Below, one piece after another: positions 24,901 through 38,300 of a stretch of DNA of 64,000 nucleotides; position 1 is the stretch's first letter, and every line of letters begins with the position of its first letter. Source of the DNA: Clavelina lepadiformis (taxonomy: Eukaryota; Chordata; Ascidiacea; Aplousobranchia; Clavelinidae); assembly GCF_947623445.1 (NCBI RefSeq), contig NC_135245.1, positions 16,437,501 to 16,501,500 of the forward strand, read 5' to 3'. The translations under genes and the position numbers were made by a program. The notes beneath the pieces were generated by a model, which saw only the letters and a program-made list of their open reading frames with translations, made no database searches and had not been told where the DNA came from.

Positions 24901-24908
24901 CTCTTGAC

Positions 24909-26371
24909 TGTGCTCGGCACTTTTCTGTCACAATCATATCTTCACTGAAACACAAGCCTTCCAGAGAGCTCGTATTAAAATGCTAGGTTATATGCAACAT
25001 GGAGGAGTAGTAACGGTTAATCAATCAGACGTTTAGTTTAACTTGATTGATTATGTTGTCCATTTGCTTACAAGGCCGTGTCTGGTCACATCTTTACAAC
25101 AACATTGAGACCTGAGACTTGCACTTCTTGTGTGCTTTTGCTGTTACTAAGGGTAAGTCTAAGCCCAATCTACTACTCTACAATGTACAGTTCCCTTAAC
25201 TTACAAGGATACTGGTAACTCAACTGCTGCCAATCAACATACTCAGAATTTGTACAGGCAAAAGAATTTAAAAACAATAATAATACAAGCACATTTACAG
25301 ATGCTCTGGGATTATTTGCTATTTGCAGTATAAACATTATATGTATAGAATATATGTACATTTTATATACAACTCGACAAAAAAAGCAATGGAAGACTTT
25401 TGTGATTTTGTCGCATATTGATCAGAAGGCACATAACCACATATTAAGAACGAATGTTAACACTCTGGAGGTACATGCTATGAATAAACAAACATACACA
25501 GAGGCAGGCAATGGTGTTGTTATGTGGATGTCATTAAGTGGATTTCAAACGATTTGTAACTAGGTAATTGATATAATACCAGAAATTACTTGCATTTGGG
25601 TAAATACATTTATACAGTACAACCTAGGGAGAGTTGAGATAGCGTTCTTATATATATATATTGTTGCAACAATTTGGTATAAGAACATTTATACCCCTTT
25701 TCTCAATAATTTTATTACCCAAAATTGAAGTTCTAAAAGCTCACAATGTTTTGTCTTGCTTCGAAAAAATGAGTCTACAGGTTACAAATTATTCAATTGA
25801 AATGCTCAAAATAATTCAAGGATTTATGAAAGGTTAACACAACAAAATAAATTTTAAGTATCTTGTTCAAATAAAAGTATGCTATAATTATGGCTTTTTA
25901 AAAGATAAAACTTGCAGGTCAGTTGAACAGTTTAGTATTTTTAAACTTGGAAGAACATAATTGGAAGACAAATATCCGGAAGATATATATATATACATAT
26001 GCACATGATACAGTATTTAAGAATTGCAACCAATGTAACAGCTCTGGTTTTGGCAGATATAAATCTTGCAACTTCAACACATGTTATCACACTAAATCAA
26101 GCTTAAAATGCCATGTTCTAGTGTCTGGATATCATGCATCCATGAAACTGTTTACAATCATGCCAAGGCAGTAAACAACTTCCTGTGCAATAAACTATTG
26201 TACTTTTCAATATTAGATGGAGCTGTCAAGAACAAACAAATAAGACAGATAAACATAGCAAAAAGAACTGTATAACTTTTAAACAAAGGCTATAGCATGC
26301 ATTTTAAAATCTACAAAGTTTCCTTCAAAGCACACAAGATTGGTTTGAGCTTCATGCAAAAAGTTATTATG
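24909..26371. other. Intergenic, nothing recognised
   Basis: AT-rich sequence with short TA microsatellites near 25650 and 25986. No exon or RNA gene was recognised. Confidence 0.4.
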
Positions 26372-26373
26372 TA

Positions 26374-26829
26374 CAGTGAGACCTCGTTAATTCGGACCAC
26401 TTTCCTTCGTCATAAAATGTCGGTTTAGCGGGGTATCCAGATTATCGGAAAGCGAAAAATCAATCAATCTTGCAAATGCAGCACCGTGTTCAAAATGCAG
26501 TATGCACCTTACTCCAATTCAAAGTACCGAGTTTATTATGACATTACCGACATTATTGTGCGTAGATAATTGGCTATTGTTTTCGTCAACTAACTACTGT
26601 GTCTAGGACAATCGTGAATCATTTTTGCTTCACTCTTAATAATCCGGTTTATCGGATTTTTTTGCTATTTATTTAGAACATTTGTTCCAAAACTTTTGTG
26701 TCGGAGTCGGACAGCGGGGTTTCCGGATTAAAGAGGTAAAATGTATAGGAAGAAATCCGTTCCCAGCAGTTTTGTGTCGGATAGCGGGGATTCCGGTTGT
26801 TCGGGGTTCGAATTAACGAGGTCTCACTG
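26374..26829. mobile_element. Pogo/Tigger-type MITE flanked by TA
   Basis: The element starts CAGTGAGACCTCGTTAATTC and ends with the matching GAATTAACGAGGTCTCACTG, bounded by TA on each side (26372-26373 and 26830-26831). Cagtgagacctcgttaattcgg termini with TA duplication are typical of pogo/Tigger (Tc1-mariner superfamily) elements. The inside carries several diverged repeats of gtcggatagcggggattccgg. No transposase. Confidence 0.9.
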
Positions 26830-26831
26830 TA

Positions 26832-27793
26832 TACAAATAAATTTAGATCCGATTGTGGCCGAAAAAAGTAAAAATAAACTCATCGTAATGTGTTGTCATG
26901 CTGTAATGTAATAATTAACAATAATCCATTAAAAGGTAAGTAAATCTTTTAAATATTTCAGAATCACAAAATCTGATTTCATCAGCACAAAATAGTAACA
27001 CTTAAGCATATACTATGTAGTACATGCATATTTACTGTACACATAAGCATACAATTAAGCACTTCCTCAGATTATTCTTTATTTATAAATGAAACAATAG
27101 AACTTTTCAAAATGCAACATAGGACTCGTATATATATATATATACTGGCACATGTTTTTTTCAGACATGAACAAACTTGTAATACGCAAAATAATAGAGA
27201 ATTACGAATTATATACAATAAGTAAATGTATCAAAATGTCTAAACATGATTTACAATCCTGTCTAGTCAATTCATCGTTTAAAACCTTACATTTAATAAA
27301 TAAGGTGGAGCGTGGAATTAATACGTACCATTAATATTTTCAGAGTTGAGTTGCATAATTACTTTTCGCATTTGGTCTGACCGTCACTTTGCTTTAATTA
27401 ATGTCTGTTACCTAGTTTATGCCTTTGCATATACCACAACTGGGCATGACTAAAACAATTTTCAATTAGTATATAGTTGTTTTGAAATATTACTACTGTA
27501 GGTTAAAAATGCCAAACATGTACTCCAGAAATGGCAGCACCTTCACCAATTCAGTATGAAATTCAGTACAAGTTTAAACAAATAACATGGGGATAGAACT
27601 GTTACGCAAGTACATTGATAGTGAAAAATAAAAAAGTTTTCTTTTGCAAAAAACAAACTTTCTTTCACTGTTGCATGTTTTTCATCGGCAGTCCATAGGC
27701 AACTTTAGTAGTGAGTGTCACAAATAACAAAATGCATAAGGATCAAAAAGCTCCTTGCATTTATTATTGCATAAAAAATAACCTATTTCACTG
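26832..27793. other. 3' flank of the neuferricin gene
   Basis: No gene was recognised. It contains a (TA)n run near 27130 and the poly(A) signal of the neuferricin gene on the minus strand. Confidence 0.4.
27760..27765 (-). promoter_or_regulatory. Poly(A) signal AATAAA of the neuferricin gene
   Basis: AATAAA on the minus strand, about 30 bases past the TAG stop of the neuferricin gene. Confidence 0.5.
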
Positions 27794-29231
27794 CTATGAT
27801 CTAGGAGGAACTGTGACGCAAGATGGAGAGTCGGGTTTGCAATTTTTGTATTCCTTCATGTACGGGCTGTTTAAATCACCAGTGTTTTTTCCCATATCTT
27901 TTCCTTCAGTCGGTGGCCCTGTGTTGCGTACACACGCACAACGTGCATGGGTTGCTCCTGGGGCATGGTATAGACGAGGCACACCTACCCAATCTCTCTC
28001 CACCCCACCACTGTTGGTTATAATTGGAGAAAAAAGTGATGTAAAAATCCACACAAATTAAACTACAATGTTGGGAAAATGTGCTACATCAAATAAACAG
28101 CAGAACACTCTGCGATGTTGTTTTCAACATTGTAAATCTAAATACCTTCGATTTGAACACCAAACTCTCGATCCTTTTGCAGCCGAGGATTCGGAGTTAC
28201 ACATGGGATACTTCTTGGACTCCTCTTTTCTTTTTTTCTCAACATCCATGGCTGATTTTATTTTAGATTCTGCGTTTTTTAGTGCTGCAGTAGGTTGCCC
28301 ATTTTTGTCATAAAAATTGCCAATAAGAAAACCTAAAAACCAAACGCAAATCACTTCAGAACAGTGTTAACAGAAAACTCAGTCAGCAACGTTGATGGTC
28401 AAAAAACTTATCACATAAAATGCTTCTATAGACACCTAATACACATACAGAATTTTATGCAATTGTTGCCAATCACAATGTAAAATACAATGATTTGCAT
28501 TAAATATTTTTATAAAACAATCTATGGTAAGTATTACAGTGAAGTAAACAATTCACCAACCTATAAATTTGTAAGTTGTAGCATAGAATGTTTGCCATTC
28601 CTTAAAACCTCCAAACATATTTTCGTCTAACCCATCCAAAACATCAGTCAAGCCTTCATCTGAAAAATCTCCAGTAACAAAGCCCTTTGTACCATCTCGA
28701 CCTTAACAAAACAAATTGCACATGTGTGGATGGACATGGTAAAACCATTAACATGTTGCAAAAATCATCAAATCTTGCAATACCTGCAAAAAAGTCATAG
28801 CCTCCTCCTGGCTGATAACTTGTCTTCCCTGCACTGACGTCATAGACTTTCCCCATAAAAGCCAAATAAAGGCCTTTGCTTCCTTTATCACCACGATAAT
28901 ACTTCCACAATTCTTCTTTGGTAAAAAGATGTGGCTCAGATTTCTTTGCTTGAAAAGCAAACATTCAGTATTTATGAATTGTTTTACAACAAGAAACCTG
29001 TAACAAGTACATATATTTTTACTTACCTTGGTCCACTTTTTCTGTTATCTTTTCTGATGTTGCTGGTTTGGCTTGATGTCCGTGCCACCAAGCCATAACT
29101 TCGGAAGGTACGAAGGATTCTATTTCTTTTAAGACATGGCGGGGCACAATGCTGTGTATTTTATCTCCATAAAAGTACCCAAGGCTAAGTGAAATTAGCA
29201 AGACAAGAAAAGAGATCTTCATGCACGACAT
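27794..29231 (-). CDS. CYB5D2: Neuferricin (cytochrome b5 domain-containing protein 2)
   Basis: Exons 29231-29027, 28948-28784, 28701-28561, 28332-28146 and 28010-27794; phases agree and give about 304 residues. Residues 4-20 are a signal peptide (MKISFLVLLISLSLGYFYG). A cytochrome b5-like, haem/steroid-binding domain follows from about residue 75: LFTKEELWKYYRGDKGSKG, LYLAFMGKVYDVSAGKTSY, GGGYDFFAGRDGTKGFVTGD. The C-terminal part has the neuferricin signatures IGNFYDKNGQPT, KYPMCNSE, AKGSRVWCSN, RDWVGVPR and CVRNTGPP, with conserved cysteines. Vertebrate neuferricin is a secreted or membrane-linked haem-binding protein tied to neuronal differentiation; the role in this animal is inferred by homology. 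The first ATG (29231) and an in-frame one three codons on are both possible starts. It is the only copy in the window. Confidence 0.95.
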
Positions 29232-32200
29232 AGCTGTATTTTCAAAATTGTTTCAGGGTACCGAATAGATATCTTTATCTTAAGATATTTTCAACTTACT
29301 GACCTACAAACTGCCTACCACCCATGGCACTGCAAGAATAATTCATTATTATCAAAAAAAAACATTGTTGTATTGTTTTCTCTGTCATCACTCACTATAT
29401 AATTAACATTGATTTCAAATGACAGATAAAAAATTACGCTTTATAACTATTTATTAATATTGTGGTAGTAACCATAGAATGGCCGTATTTCAGTATTTAT
29501 TCACATCTCACATGCATAACACAGGCCTACTAAAGTTGGATTAAATTTGTAAAATTTACATTTCTATTGCACATTTTTTTACCGTTGATAAATTTTTCAA
29601 ACTTTTCTATAAAGTTTGCTTACCCTTAGCATCAGTATTTTTGTTCTAGTTTTGGTCGTTAATAATTTAATCTTTTTGTAATTCTGCACACTGGCTGTAA
29701 CATACGCATATCTGTATAGGCACCTTGGTACCTTTTAACCCCAGGTCCATCATGGTCTTAATCTGTCTCTGAGTGCTTCTGCACTGGCATACACTGGCGC
29801 TGCTCTGCATTAGTCCCTATGAGCACAATATCGGCAACGTTGCCATTTGCTGTGAGACAGTTTCTATCGCGTAATGTTCTGTTTCTTTGTTTTTTATTTA
29901 TTTAGCACATTAAACATTTGCAGTGCAGCAACTTGAAAAGGTTTGCTTATTAGGCTAAAATTTTTCGTACATTTTTTACCTTTTGAAGTGGACTGGAAAT
30001 TTTTGCATTCTTAAAACTATTATTTGGCAACATAAGGTTACTCAAAAGTTTGAAAAAGTGACTATTCAAGTTAGATGATTAAGAAACTAAAGTTTAAAAT
30101 TTAAATGCATCTTTAATTCTCTAGCAGTATTTAGAGAGATCCATCACAAAGGGCACATTGAGCATATAGTGCACAGGCCCAAATTAGAAGAGCCCGCTTG
30201 AAGACAGCCCTACTAGGCCTACTCTTTCGTGCGCTTGCCAGGGTTCCCACACTTGCCAGGGTTGCCAGACTTCCCTATGGCCAATCAGAGAATTATAGCC
30301 TATTGAAGAAAAAAGAGTCAATAAAAATAGTGATCACTAGAAGACCAAAAGTTTTTATATTAATTATTTATTAATTTTCGATTGTAGCTAAATCAACCAA
30401 AATACGGAAATACTATTTCTGCAATATTTAATAAATTACTAAGAATTTCCAATAGTTTCAACAAACAAAGTGCCTTTTATATTCATTGCGCCTTTATTGA
30501 AATGGACACGGAATTACGCCAATGACCAATAAGAGTCCTTTAAAATCATAATTTTATGCTTAGTGCTTATACTATTGATCACACCTTTTATGAATTTAGC
30601 CAAACAGGACTCTGTACTGTTAAATTAGAGAACTGACCAAAGAAACGGCCAAATGAACAAAACTGTGGTTGATTCAATTTTGTCATGGCCGAGACGTTAA
30701 AACAGGCCAAATTTACAAAATTCTTCATGAACTGGCCAACCTGGCAACCCTGCATGCTAACGGAGCAGCTGCCATTAGTTAGTTATGATTTAACAATTGC
30801 CACGTAAACCTTTTGCGGATTTTTATGTTAAGTAATAATAATATAATAATGGCTTAAGCGGGGTTCTATTAATGGTTTAATGCCAGCGATACTGCGGTCG
30901 TGGTCTGAATACGGTAGCTATCGTGTAATTGAAATACAATGCCATATCTTTCAATAGAAAGATTATGTGGACCACGTTTAAGTGGTTGTTAAGTGGGTTT
31001 CAACATTCAACAGCATATTAAATATCGTCGGGAATGTGAAATATCAATCACTACAAAGGTTAAAAAAATGTTCTGTAGTTTCTCAGATTCCTTACTTTGT
31101 TAAAATAGTATTGCCTAATAAATCCTTGTTATTGTCCTAATGAATTTCTTAAATGTTAAATTATTATTGCCTTAACTGTAAAGCTGTGTTTTGTCTTGAT
31201 TCTGGTCCCCGAGGTAGCTCGCTCGATGTCGCTATTGAACAGCAGATTTTTGCAAATTTAGAAGCTCGCATAATGGAAATGTCAGTCAAAGTCGCTACTT
31301 ACAACGCTATTGTTATTTTTTGTTCACGAGCATATTCCTTTTGTGTTTTTACGGTTAACAGCGTAAACTTCCTTCTACACTGTTAATGGCGAATATTAAA
31401 ACGATGCGAAAGTCCGAACGCGGCAGAGTACTTCGTAGTTCGTACAGCGCCTATCTAACTCCATTTTGATGCTGATGTTACGCTGCTGCTCAATGCTAAA
31501 TGGCAACCCGGCACCGAGCAAAGTAGTAACATGACCTTAACGTTTCCTTGAGTACATATCAATGTAAGTATCAACGTTGGCATCCGTTCATTTGTTGCTA
31601 GCTTTTATTTTTGTCTTAACTTAACATATTTGAGTTTAGTGGCGGCCGTGCTAAACTTCTATCGTTCTAGCACCCATGTAGCCTAATTTACTTCTTGCCG
31701 CTTTTCCCGGTCAACAGTTGTTTGTGAGCGTATTTGTTTTACCAGTCTACAACATAATAATTTAGCACCATAATTTTTCGCTCCCAGCAGTCAACGGCGA
31801 ACAATAAACAATACCATGACATTTAATTAAAGCGAAATTCGTCATTTTACGATAGCGCAGGTCACGGGCAGCAGAACCATACCACTTGACCAGCAACAGA
31901 AATTGTGCGATGCAAAATCCAAGACTGTCAAAGATGTTTTCATCAACTAACGTTTTGAAAGTAGTTGTTTGATGTTAGACATGGCTTGACGTACCTTTAT
32001 GCTAATTCTATTTTACAGTTTTCACACATACAGTATTTAAACACTGTAGTATACCTAAATAATTTTAAATACTGCGAATGTCACATGCAAATATAACATA
32101 GTTTTCCAAGGTAGCAGCGTTTTGTTTTTGCAAAACAACGATAAACGCAGGTTTGAAATTAATATAGTGAAAGATTTAAGAAATTATACAAAACGTTAGC

Positions 32201-32849
32201 ACCGAAAAGCAACTATTTTATTGAAGAATTTTGAAAATATTTATCAAAAATCATTTAACAAGTTTTGACCAATCTTTGTTAAGACGAAGTAATAATATTC
32301 CATCAATTGGTTCAAGGTCACGCCGAGCAACTTTTCTTCACCTTCGATTTTACTTGAATTACATACAAAAATATTTACATTGGTACAAAAATAACAGCTA
32401 TATCATACAAAAATAACTTCATGCGCAAAGAAACGCTTCAAAACACCTTAGTAAGCAACTATTTAATCTAATTTATACAAAACAAACAGAAAAAACTGGG
32501 CAAGCAAACCATAAGAGGTAAGGTATGGACGGATTTTAAAATTTACAGTAACATTCAGCAGCATCGCAGGATAAGCAAAACGTAGCATCTAACAATATTG
32601 AAATATACAGCAGTGACAATTGAAATTGGCATTCACAATATCTTACAAAATTTGGTCAGTACGTCTAGAATTCATAGCAAACTAACAAGTATACCAGATG
32701 CACGCATATTGCATATATAAATCAAGAATAGAAACCAGAATTGTAGTGCCAATATACAAAATTTTGAGAGACTATAATGAGGTGCTGTACCATTATATAT
32801 GCATAATATTAATAAAATCTGAACTCAAACGACAGAGAAAAAGCACGTT
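29232..32849. other. Intergenic between neuferricin and MXRA7-like genes
   Basis: 3.6 kb without a recognised gene. It holds a possible hAT-like element (30257-30752). No tRNA or other RNA gene was seen. Confidence 0.4.
30257..30752. mobile_element. Possible hAT-like element with CAGGGTTGCCAG termini
   Basis: The left end CAGGGTTGCCAG and right end CTGGCAACCCTG are perfect 12-bp inverted repeats. TATGGCCAA near the left end is echoed by CTGGCCAAC near the right. No matching 8-bp flank was found, so transposon identity rests on the termini alone. A similar terminus is seen in the element at 53.8 kb, which does have a target duplication. Confidence 0.5.
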
Positions 32850-35399
32850 TTAAATGCTGTAAAGCTTTGCTTGATCTTGCATATCTGATGATGTCATTTC
32901 ACCAAAAATTTCTGGATTTTGCTTCATTACAGCAAGTATTTGATCCAGTTGATGTTGCTGAACCCTGGAAATTTTTTTAACATTATTGTTGTACATACAT
33001 ATAACGTCATGTTCATTTGTGTTCACGTTAAACAGTGTAATGAAATAATTTCCAAAATAGGAAGACAATGTTTGTTACCAAACAATTACCATCTCCATTA
33101 TTCATAACGGATAATTTCATATTCCAGCCAACATATGGCCACATTTTGCACTGAAACAAGAAAATGGTCAAAAATCGAGCCAAGCAAACAAAGATATTCA
33201 CCTTTTCTCATTTTCCAGCTGTTCCTCTGTTAATGTTTTTGAAGCCTGTGACAACTGTGTCAAACTAGAGGTATCGATACTACTTGATTTTAGAAGAGAT
33301 ATTTCTTGGTCTGTGGAAATTAAACAAATATTTGTTTTCTTTCTTATGCAAAAAAGCAGGTGTAAATGCCTTTAAAAAGTACAGAAACCCAAAGAAATAA
33401 ATTAGTTCAGTGGCTGGTTTTCAAAACTGTGTAGTATTACTTCAATTGTTGGAAAAAAGTCAAATACTTTGAAAAATAATTGTTTTAACAAAAAACAGTA
33501 CTATATCGTTTGCGTTTGCAGTTGAAAAAATTAAAATTTAAAATGAGACAAGTATGTTGCTTGAAACTGCAGCTTTAACTGTCTTACCCAATTGCATTTT
33601 CAATTCACCAAGGGCTTCTACTCTGGCTTTTCTAGTTAAGTAATCTGACACCAACTCACATCCAGACATAAACAAATCATTAGAAGTACAAACAGTCAAA
33701 CAATGAGTAACATTGTCTGTGATACAAATATTGCCCGACTGTAAAAAGTTCTCAGACTAATCAATGTAGGGGACCTAAAATCAGCTAAATACCTCCTGCC
33801 TCAACGGAAAAGCTAAAGATGATAACAAAACTGCTGCAACAATCTTTAATAAAATCTTTTCTACTCAACTTACGATGAACATTCTCATCTTTATTGATCA
33901 TTTCACTTGCCAACTCTACATCACCATGGGCTAAATTTTTTGCCAAAGAATGTGAAGGGTGCCTTGTAACGTTTTCCTGTCTGTTACTCTTAGCTGCACG
34001 TTCCTTGCATAGTTCCACTGGCAATACACTCTGCCCTTCACCAGCAATTTTCTCCTTAACTTCAGCTACACTGCTGATAGAATCAGCAACATCGTTTTCA
34101 TCACAGTTCTCCACTAGTCTTAACAAAAGTTCCAAACCAACTTCGCTCAAGGCCGTTGCCAGAATGTTCTCTACCAGTTTACTCGGGGAACTGCATTGCT
34201 TTGCTGCAATATTGCATTGATTACACCACATTACTTTATGGTAACCAAATACTTTGTCTTCTGCGATGATTAATGGTAAGTGACTGACCAGGTTATAAAT
34301 TACCTTCGTATCCTTCAGCAACTGTGTCATGCTGTTCATCCAAAGTTTCATTGAGGATGCTCAAATCCAACATTTCTGCTTCAATGTCAGCCATTGCCTA
34401 AAATATCAGACACTTTTTTAAAAGAAACTGCAACAAGCACATCAGTCGTGTTTTAAAGTACATCAAACATACTCGACTAGACGCATGCATATATATATGA
34501 GTCTGCATTTAATGAAGACAAACTTTATTATCAGTTCATTCGTATCACGGATATGTATATTATTTGAGTATAAAAATATTATCTATGAGCAAAACATTCT
34601 GTGCAACTAACTTGTGGACTCATGGCAGTGTCCTCATCCAATTCTTCATCGTTTGCTAATTCAATATTTTCTGGAAGCAGATCCAACAAATCTACCTTGA
34701 AAATAAATTCCCAAACACAAATCACCATCTCGTATCTGGAATATAGTGTAATGACCATGCAATGCGTGCCTGACCTCTTGATCTTCTTCTTCAAGCACAC
34801 CGGTGAGCGGACTATCCTTCACATGAACACCTTTAGTTTCAAGTGGAATGCACAAAGGTTCTCCCTTGCCAAGAATCGGTACATTCTTCTGATACTGTTT
34901 ATATACATTACAGCATGTTAATTTCAGTCAAAATTTTATCTTTATGTGTTATAGATGCAACCTTTTGCTGGCAAGTTGCACAATTAAGCTGCAAATTATG
35001 TAGCACTTTTGATGCAATATCAGTGAAAAATTAAAACATGAGCAGCAATACAAGAGTTTTCACCTCTTCAGTGTTTTTACCAACTTTCACAGATGGCTCT
35101 CCTGATCCAAACTCAGTATTGGGCGGTTCATAGTTGTGCAAAATCCAAGCACATCGCATCACTTCATTTAAGTGTTCAGCAGAACATCCAAAAGGAGTTG
35201 CTTGGTCACCTGCAGCGAAGTTTTTTCTTGGTTGTTTTTCTGGTAGAGGAGTTTTCACTTTTACCTTCGGAACTTGTTTCTTCTTTGAGGCAGAAAAAAA
35301 TGTATAGCGAGTTACTAGTATGACCAGTACAGCCAGCAATAGGGTATTTAGGCCACCGAGCAGGTAGACATAATCGTATACCCAATTCAAGCTCATCAT
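32850..35399 (-). CDS. MXRA7: MXRA7-like single-pass membrane protein
   Basis: Exons 35399-35064, 34894-34775, 34695-34612, 34397-34304, 34203-33874, 33833-33793, 33738-33588, 33310-33202 and 32964-32850; all phases agree and give about 459 residues. An N-terminal transmembrane helix is at residues 12-31 (LGGLNTLLLAVLVILVTRY), followed by a basic, Pro-rich stretch. The middle is acidic and low in complexity. The last two exons carry the family hallmark: TLTEEQLENEKRVQQHQLDQ then IFGEMTSSDMQDQAKLYSI. Human MXRA7 ends in an almost parallel EELEEEQRVQKEQL...FGEMSDGDVQEQLRLYDM. Vertebrate MXRA7 is about 180-200 residues, so this protein has about 250 extra residues between the helix and the C-terminal motif. 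The molecular function of the family is poorly known. Assignment rests on the terminal motif and the membrane anchor. Confidence 0.8.
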
Positions 35400-38300
35400 T
35401 TACAACAGAGAAATTTGTTAATTGTAAGACAGGATAAACTGCAAAAAGAGATGATTAGTTAATTGTAATAATTTTTTAAAATATAGCTTCTTGAGTAACA
35501 GCAAAAACATGATGGGTAATAAATCTAACAGGTTACTTGTACACAAAGATTTTCAAGGGGGTGAAATTTGCAAATTTCTTACATACTCAAAAACTCAAAT
35601 ATATACTTGAATTTGTTATGCATTTGCAAGTGGGTCTACAATTTCCATCATTGTTAAGTATGAGCGTTCGAACAAAATCTTGCCATTCAAAAAATGGTGA
35701 CCGTAAAACGAAGGGTGTCTATTGACATCTACATAGCAGATGACTTTTTTGCAAACTTTTCAAGTCGGGCGCTACTGGTCGGACTGCAATTTTTGTTTTT
35801 TCAGCAAGATCTTGAGTGCACCAAAGAAGTGTGAACTCATGCCCGGACTGCATTGTTTGCAGCATACTGCGTGGTAGAGACAAAATTAAAATTTTTGTAA
35901 TGTGCAGTTGGCCAATTTTTTTATTAGTTTCGGAACTAAACTGAATGGATACGACTTAGACCTAGTCTACTTCTGATGCCTTTTACCGCCGTGCATTTGT
36001 AGGCGCGGCCAAAACATGCATTACTCTGCATGCATGAGATTTTAGGCTAATTTTGCCAAATCCAACAGCTCTGTATCATGAATATATTTCCAAAACTCGA
36101 CAAAAAATGCAGTTCAAAACTTTAGAACAAGCCCCTTTACAGGTTCTATAGCCTAAAACCTGCAATAAATCACGTAAAAATGCATAAAAACTGTTTCCAC
36201 ATTTAAATACATATGCAAAAGTAAAGAAAAAACGATTGGTTAAATGTACCTAAAGTGCACCACTAAGTCATATAAAAAAATGCACTTTTATTCTTGCTTA
36301 ACTGGCTAGTAGGCTACAGGAGGACTGGAAAGTTTGTATAATGTACCGAAAAAAATTGGTAATTTTCTGGGACAGAATTGACGTTTCGCCTTTTGTTATA
36401 AGAATTAAGCACTGGTAAATTTATAAATCCAATTTTTGGGGGCCATTGACCTTTTTATGATTTTTGGCTTTTCGCATTTCCTTGTTTGGACTACTTTGTA
36501 TTTTATCGTTTATTTTTTGCCATTAACTGTGTGGGGCGAAAGTTACGATGCTAACCGTTGTAGTTATAGCACAATAAAACACATGCTTATGAACGGTTAA
36601 CGAGCAGAAAAAGTGGAAAAGCCCAAAGGCTTAAAACATGCAAGATAGCTATAACACAATTGTGCTATAAGATTGTACGTTCGCATGGCCAACCAACTCA
36701 CAAAATAATTCCTACGGTACACTACTTGTCAGCTATAGTTTATAAAAAAACAAATATGTATTAGGATGGTATAAGACGTTTCAAAATTGGGGTCTAATGC
36801 AAAAATGCACAACCAGATGACGTCACAATTTGAGTAGGTGAGGTTTACCGGTCTAGTATGCAAAGGCATCCTGTGGTTGTGCACTTCTGCACTAGACCCC
36901 AAAGTTGTTGTATTTGGCCTTACAAAATCGTAGTGTACAACGTTTTAAAAGTGTGAATAACAAATTGGCAGATATTATACTATACCGTAAATATGAGAAT
37001 ATATTTTTTTCCAAGACGTTTTAAAGCAGCATTTTGGGGCATAAAAACACCAAATTTTCACGCTTTACACATTTTGGGAGAAGTGGAGTGTGGACAAACA
37101 CAGGAATTTTAGACATAGCTTTTAAAAACGTTTGGCCCCTGCTCAACAAAATCCTAAATACACCACTGATTATAAGTATTACGTTGACTGGCGCAGAACA
37201 AATTATGGTGTCAGTCTACATTAATTCATGGATACGGTAATTATCGTGTTTATCAACCGACGCACTGAAAGCAAACTTTCCTATCTGCGAAAAGGATATA
37301 GTTCAGTAAATACAGAGGCCAGGCTGCCAAAGGGAAAAGTTTGGCATAAGGGTTTGCAATGCTACTTTTGTTCTTTATTTATTTGTGATAAATCAAGAAG
37401 TGATCTCGAAAAACTCTGCCATGCAACTGACCAGCTTACAGACAGCAAGCTTAATGTAATCCTAACTGTACGCTGCAGTATTGCCAAAGATAGTTAGGTA
37501 GTACCATACTCTGTACCGAAGGATTCAATAAATGGCCGCTCATTTTAAACCTATTGGCCAGGCCTAAGATTTAGAAAAGCTCGTTTAAAGGTACCGGGAT
37601 TTTCTACCTCTGGCAAGCTAGCAAACTGTGTTTGATGGACACTGTTCGCTAACTTTTTAAAAATAAGTGGGCGAACAAAAAAAATGAAAATGGGTTAACT
37701 TCTTTTACTAAACTGAAAAAAGGAAATCCCGAAAATGAAAGGATCTAAAATTACAATTTTGGGCAGAAACCTCACACAATGACCTACACTCCTACAGTAT
37801 ACATAAAATGCAAGATAACTCCTATTTTTGGACAATTGTTCGATCGTTTTGGCTGGTCATTTTTTGTTATTTTTATGGTGGGCTGTGTTACCTGGTAAAG
37901 GGCAAGTTGTGGAGAAAAGTTTCATCAAGCTTGCCGGCCTGTAGGTTCGAAATCACTCCAGCATAACCATTTTCTCTTTCTTATTGTAATGGGTGATATA
38001 AAGTCTTCACCAAGTAACGCCCCATTGTCTTGTATAGACGCTAACATATTTACTCAAAAGAAAATTAAAACATTTTTCCGCTGATTATGTTTGAAGGATA
38101 CAAAAAAGCCATAATACGATGTCATTACCATGCAAAACTCTAAAAGCTGGTTGACGATGATATTTTAGTCTTGATAAGATTAGATTAAACAATTTTTACA
38201 GATTTAAATTTACGCATCTCTTCTGGGCCAACAATAAGAATTTGCCGCAATCAAGCTTGGAAAATAATTGGCCTATAAACAAATGTCTTTCGCAAAGAAC

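Noticed and set aside
37228-37497. 89-codon open frame near 37.3 kb
   Set aside because: No homology recognised and no neighbouring exons in phase; treated as chance.
37880-37960. Box-B-like ggttcgaaatc near 37.945 kb
   Set aside because: No recognisable box A and no cloverleaf; at most a very old tRNA-derived repeat.
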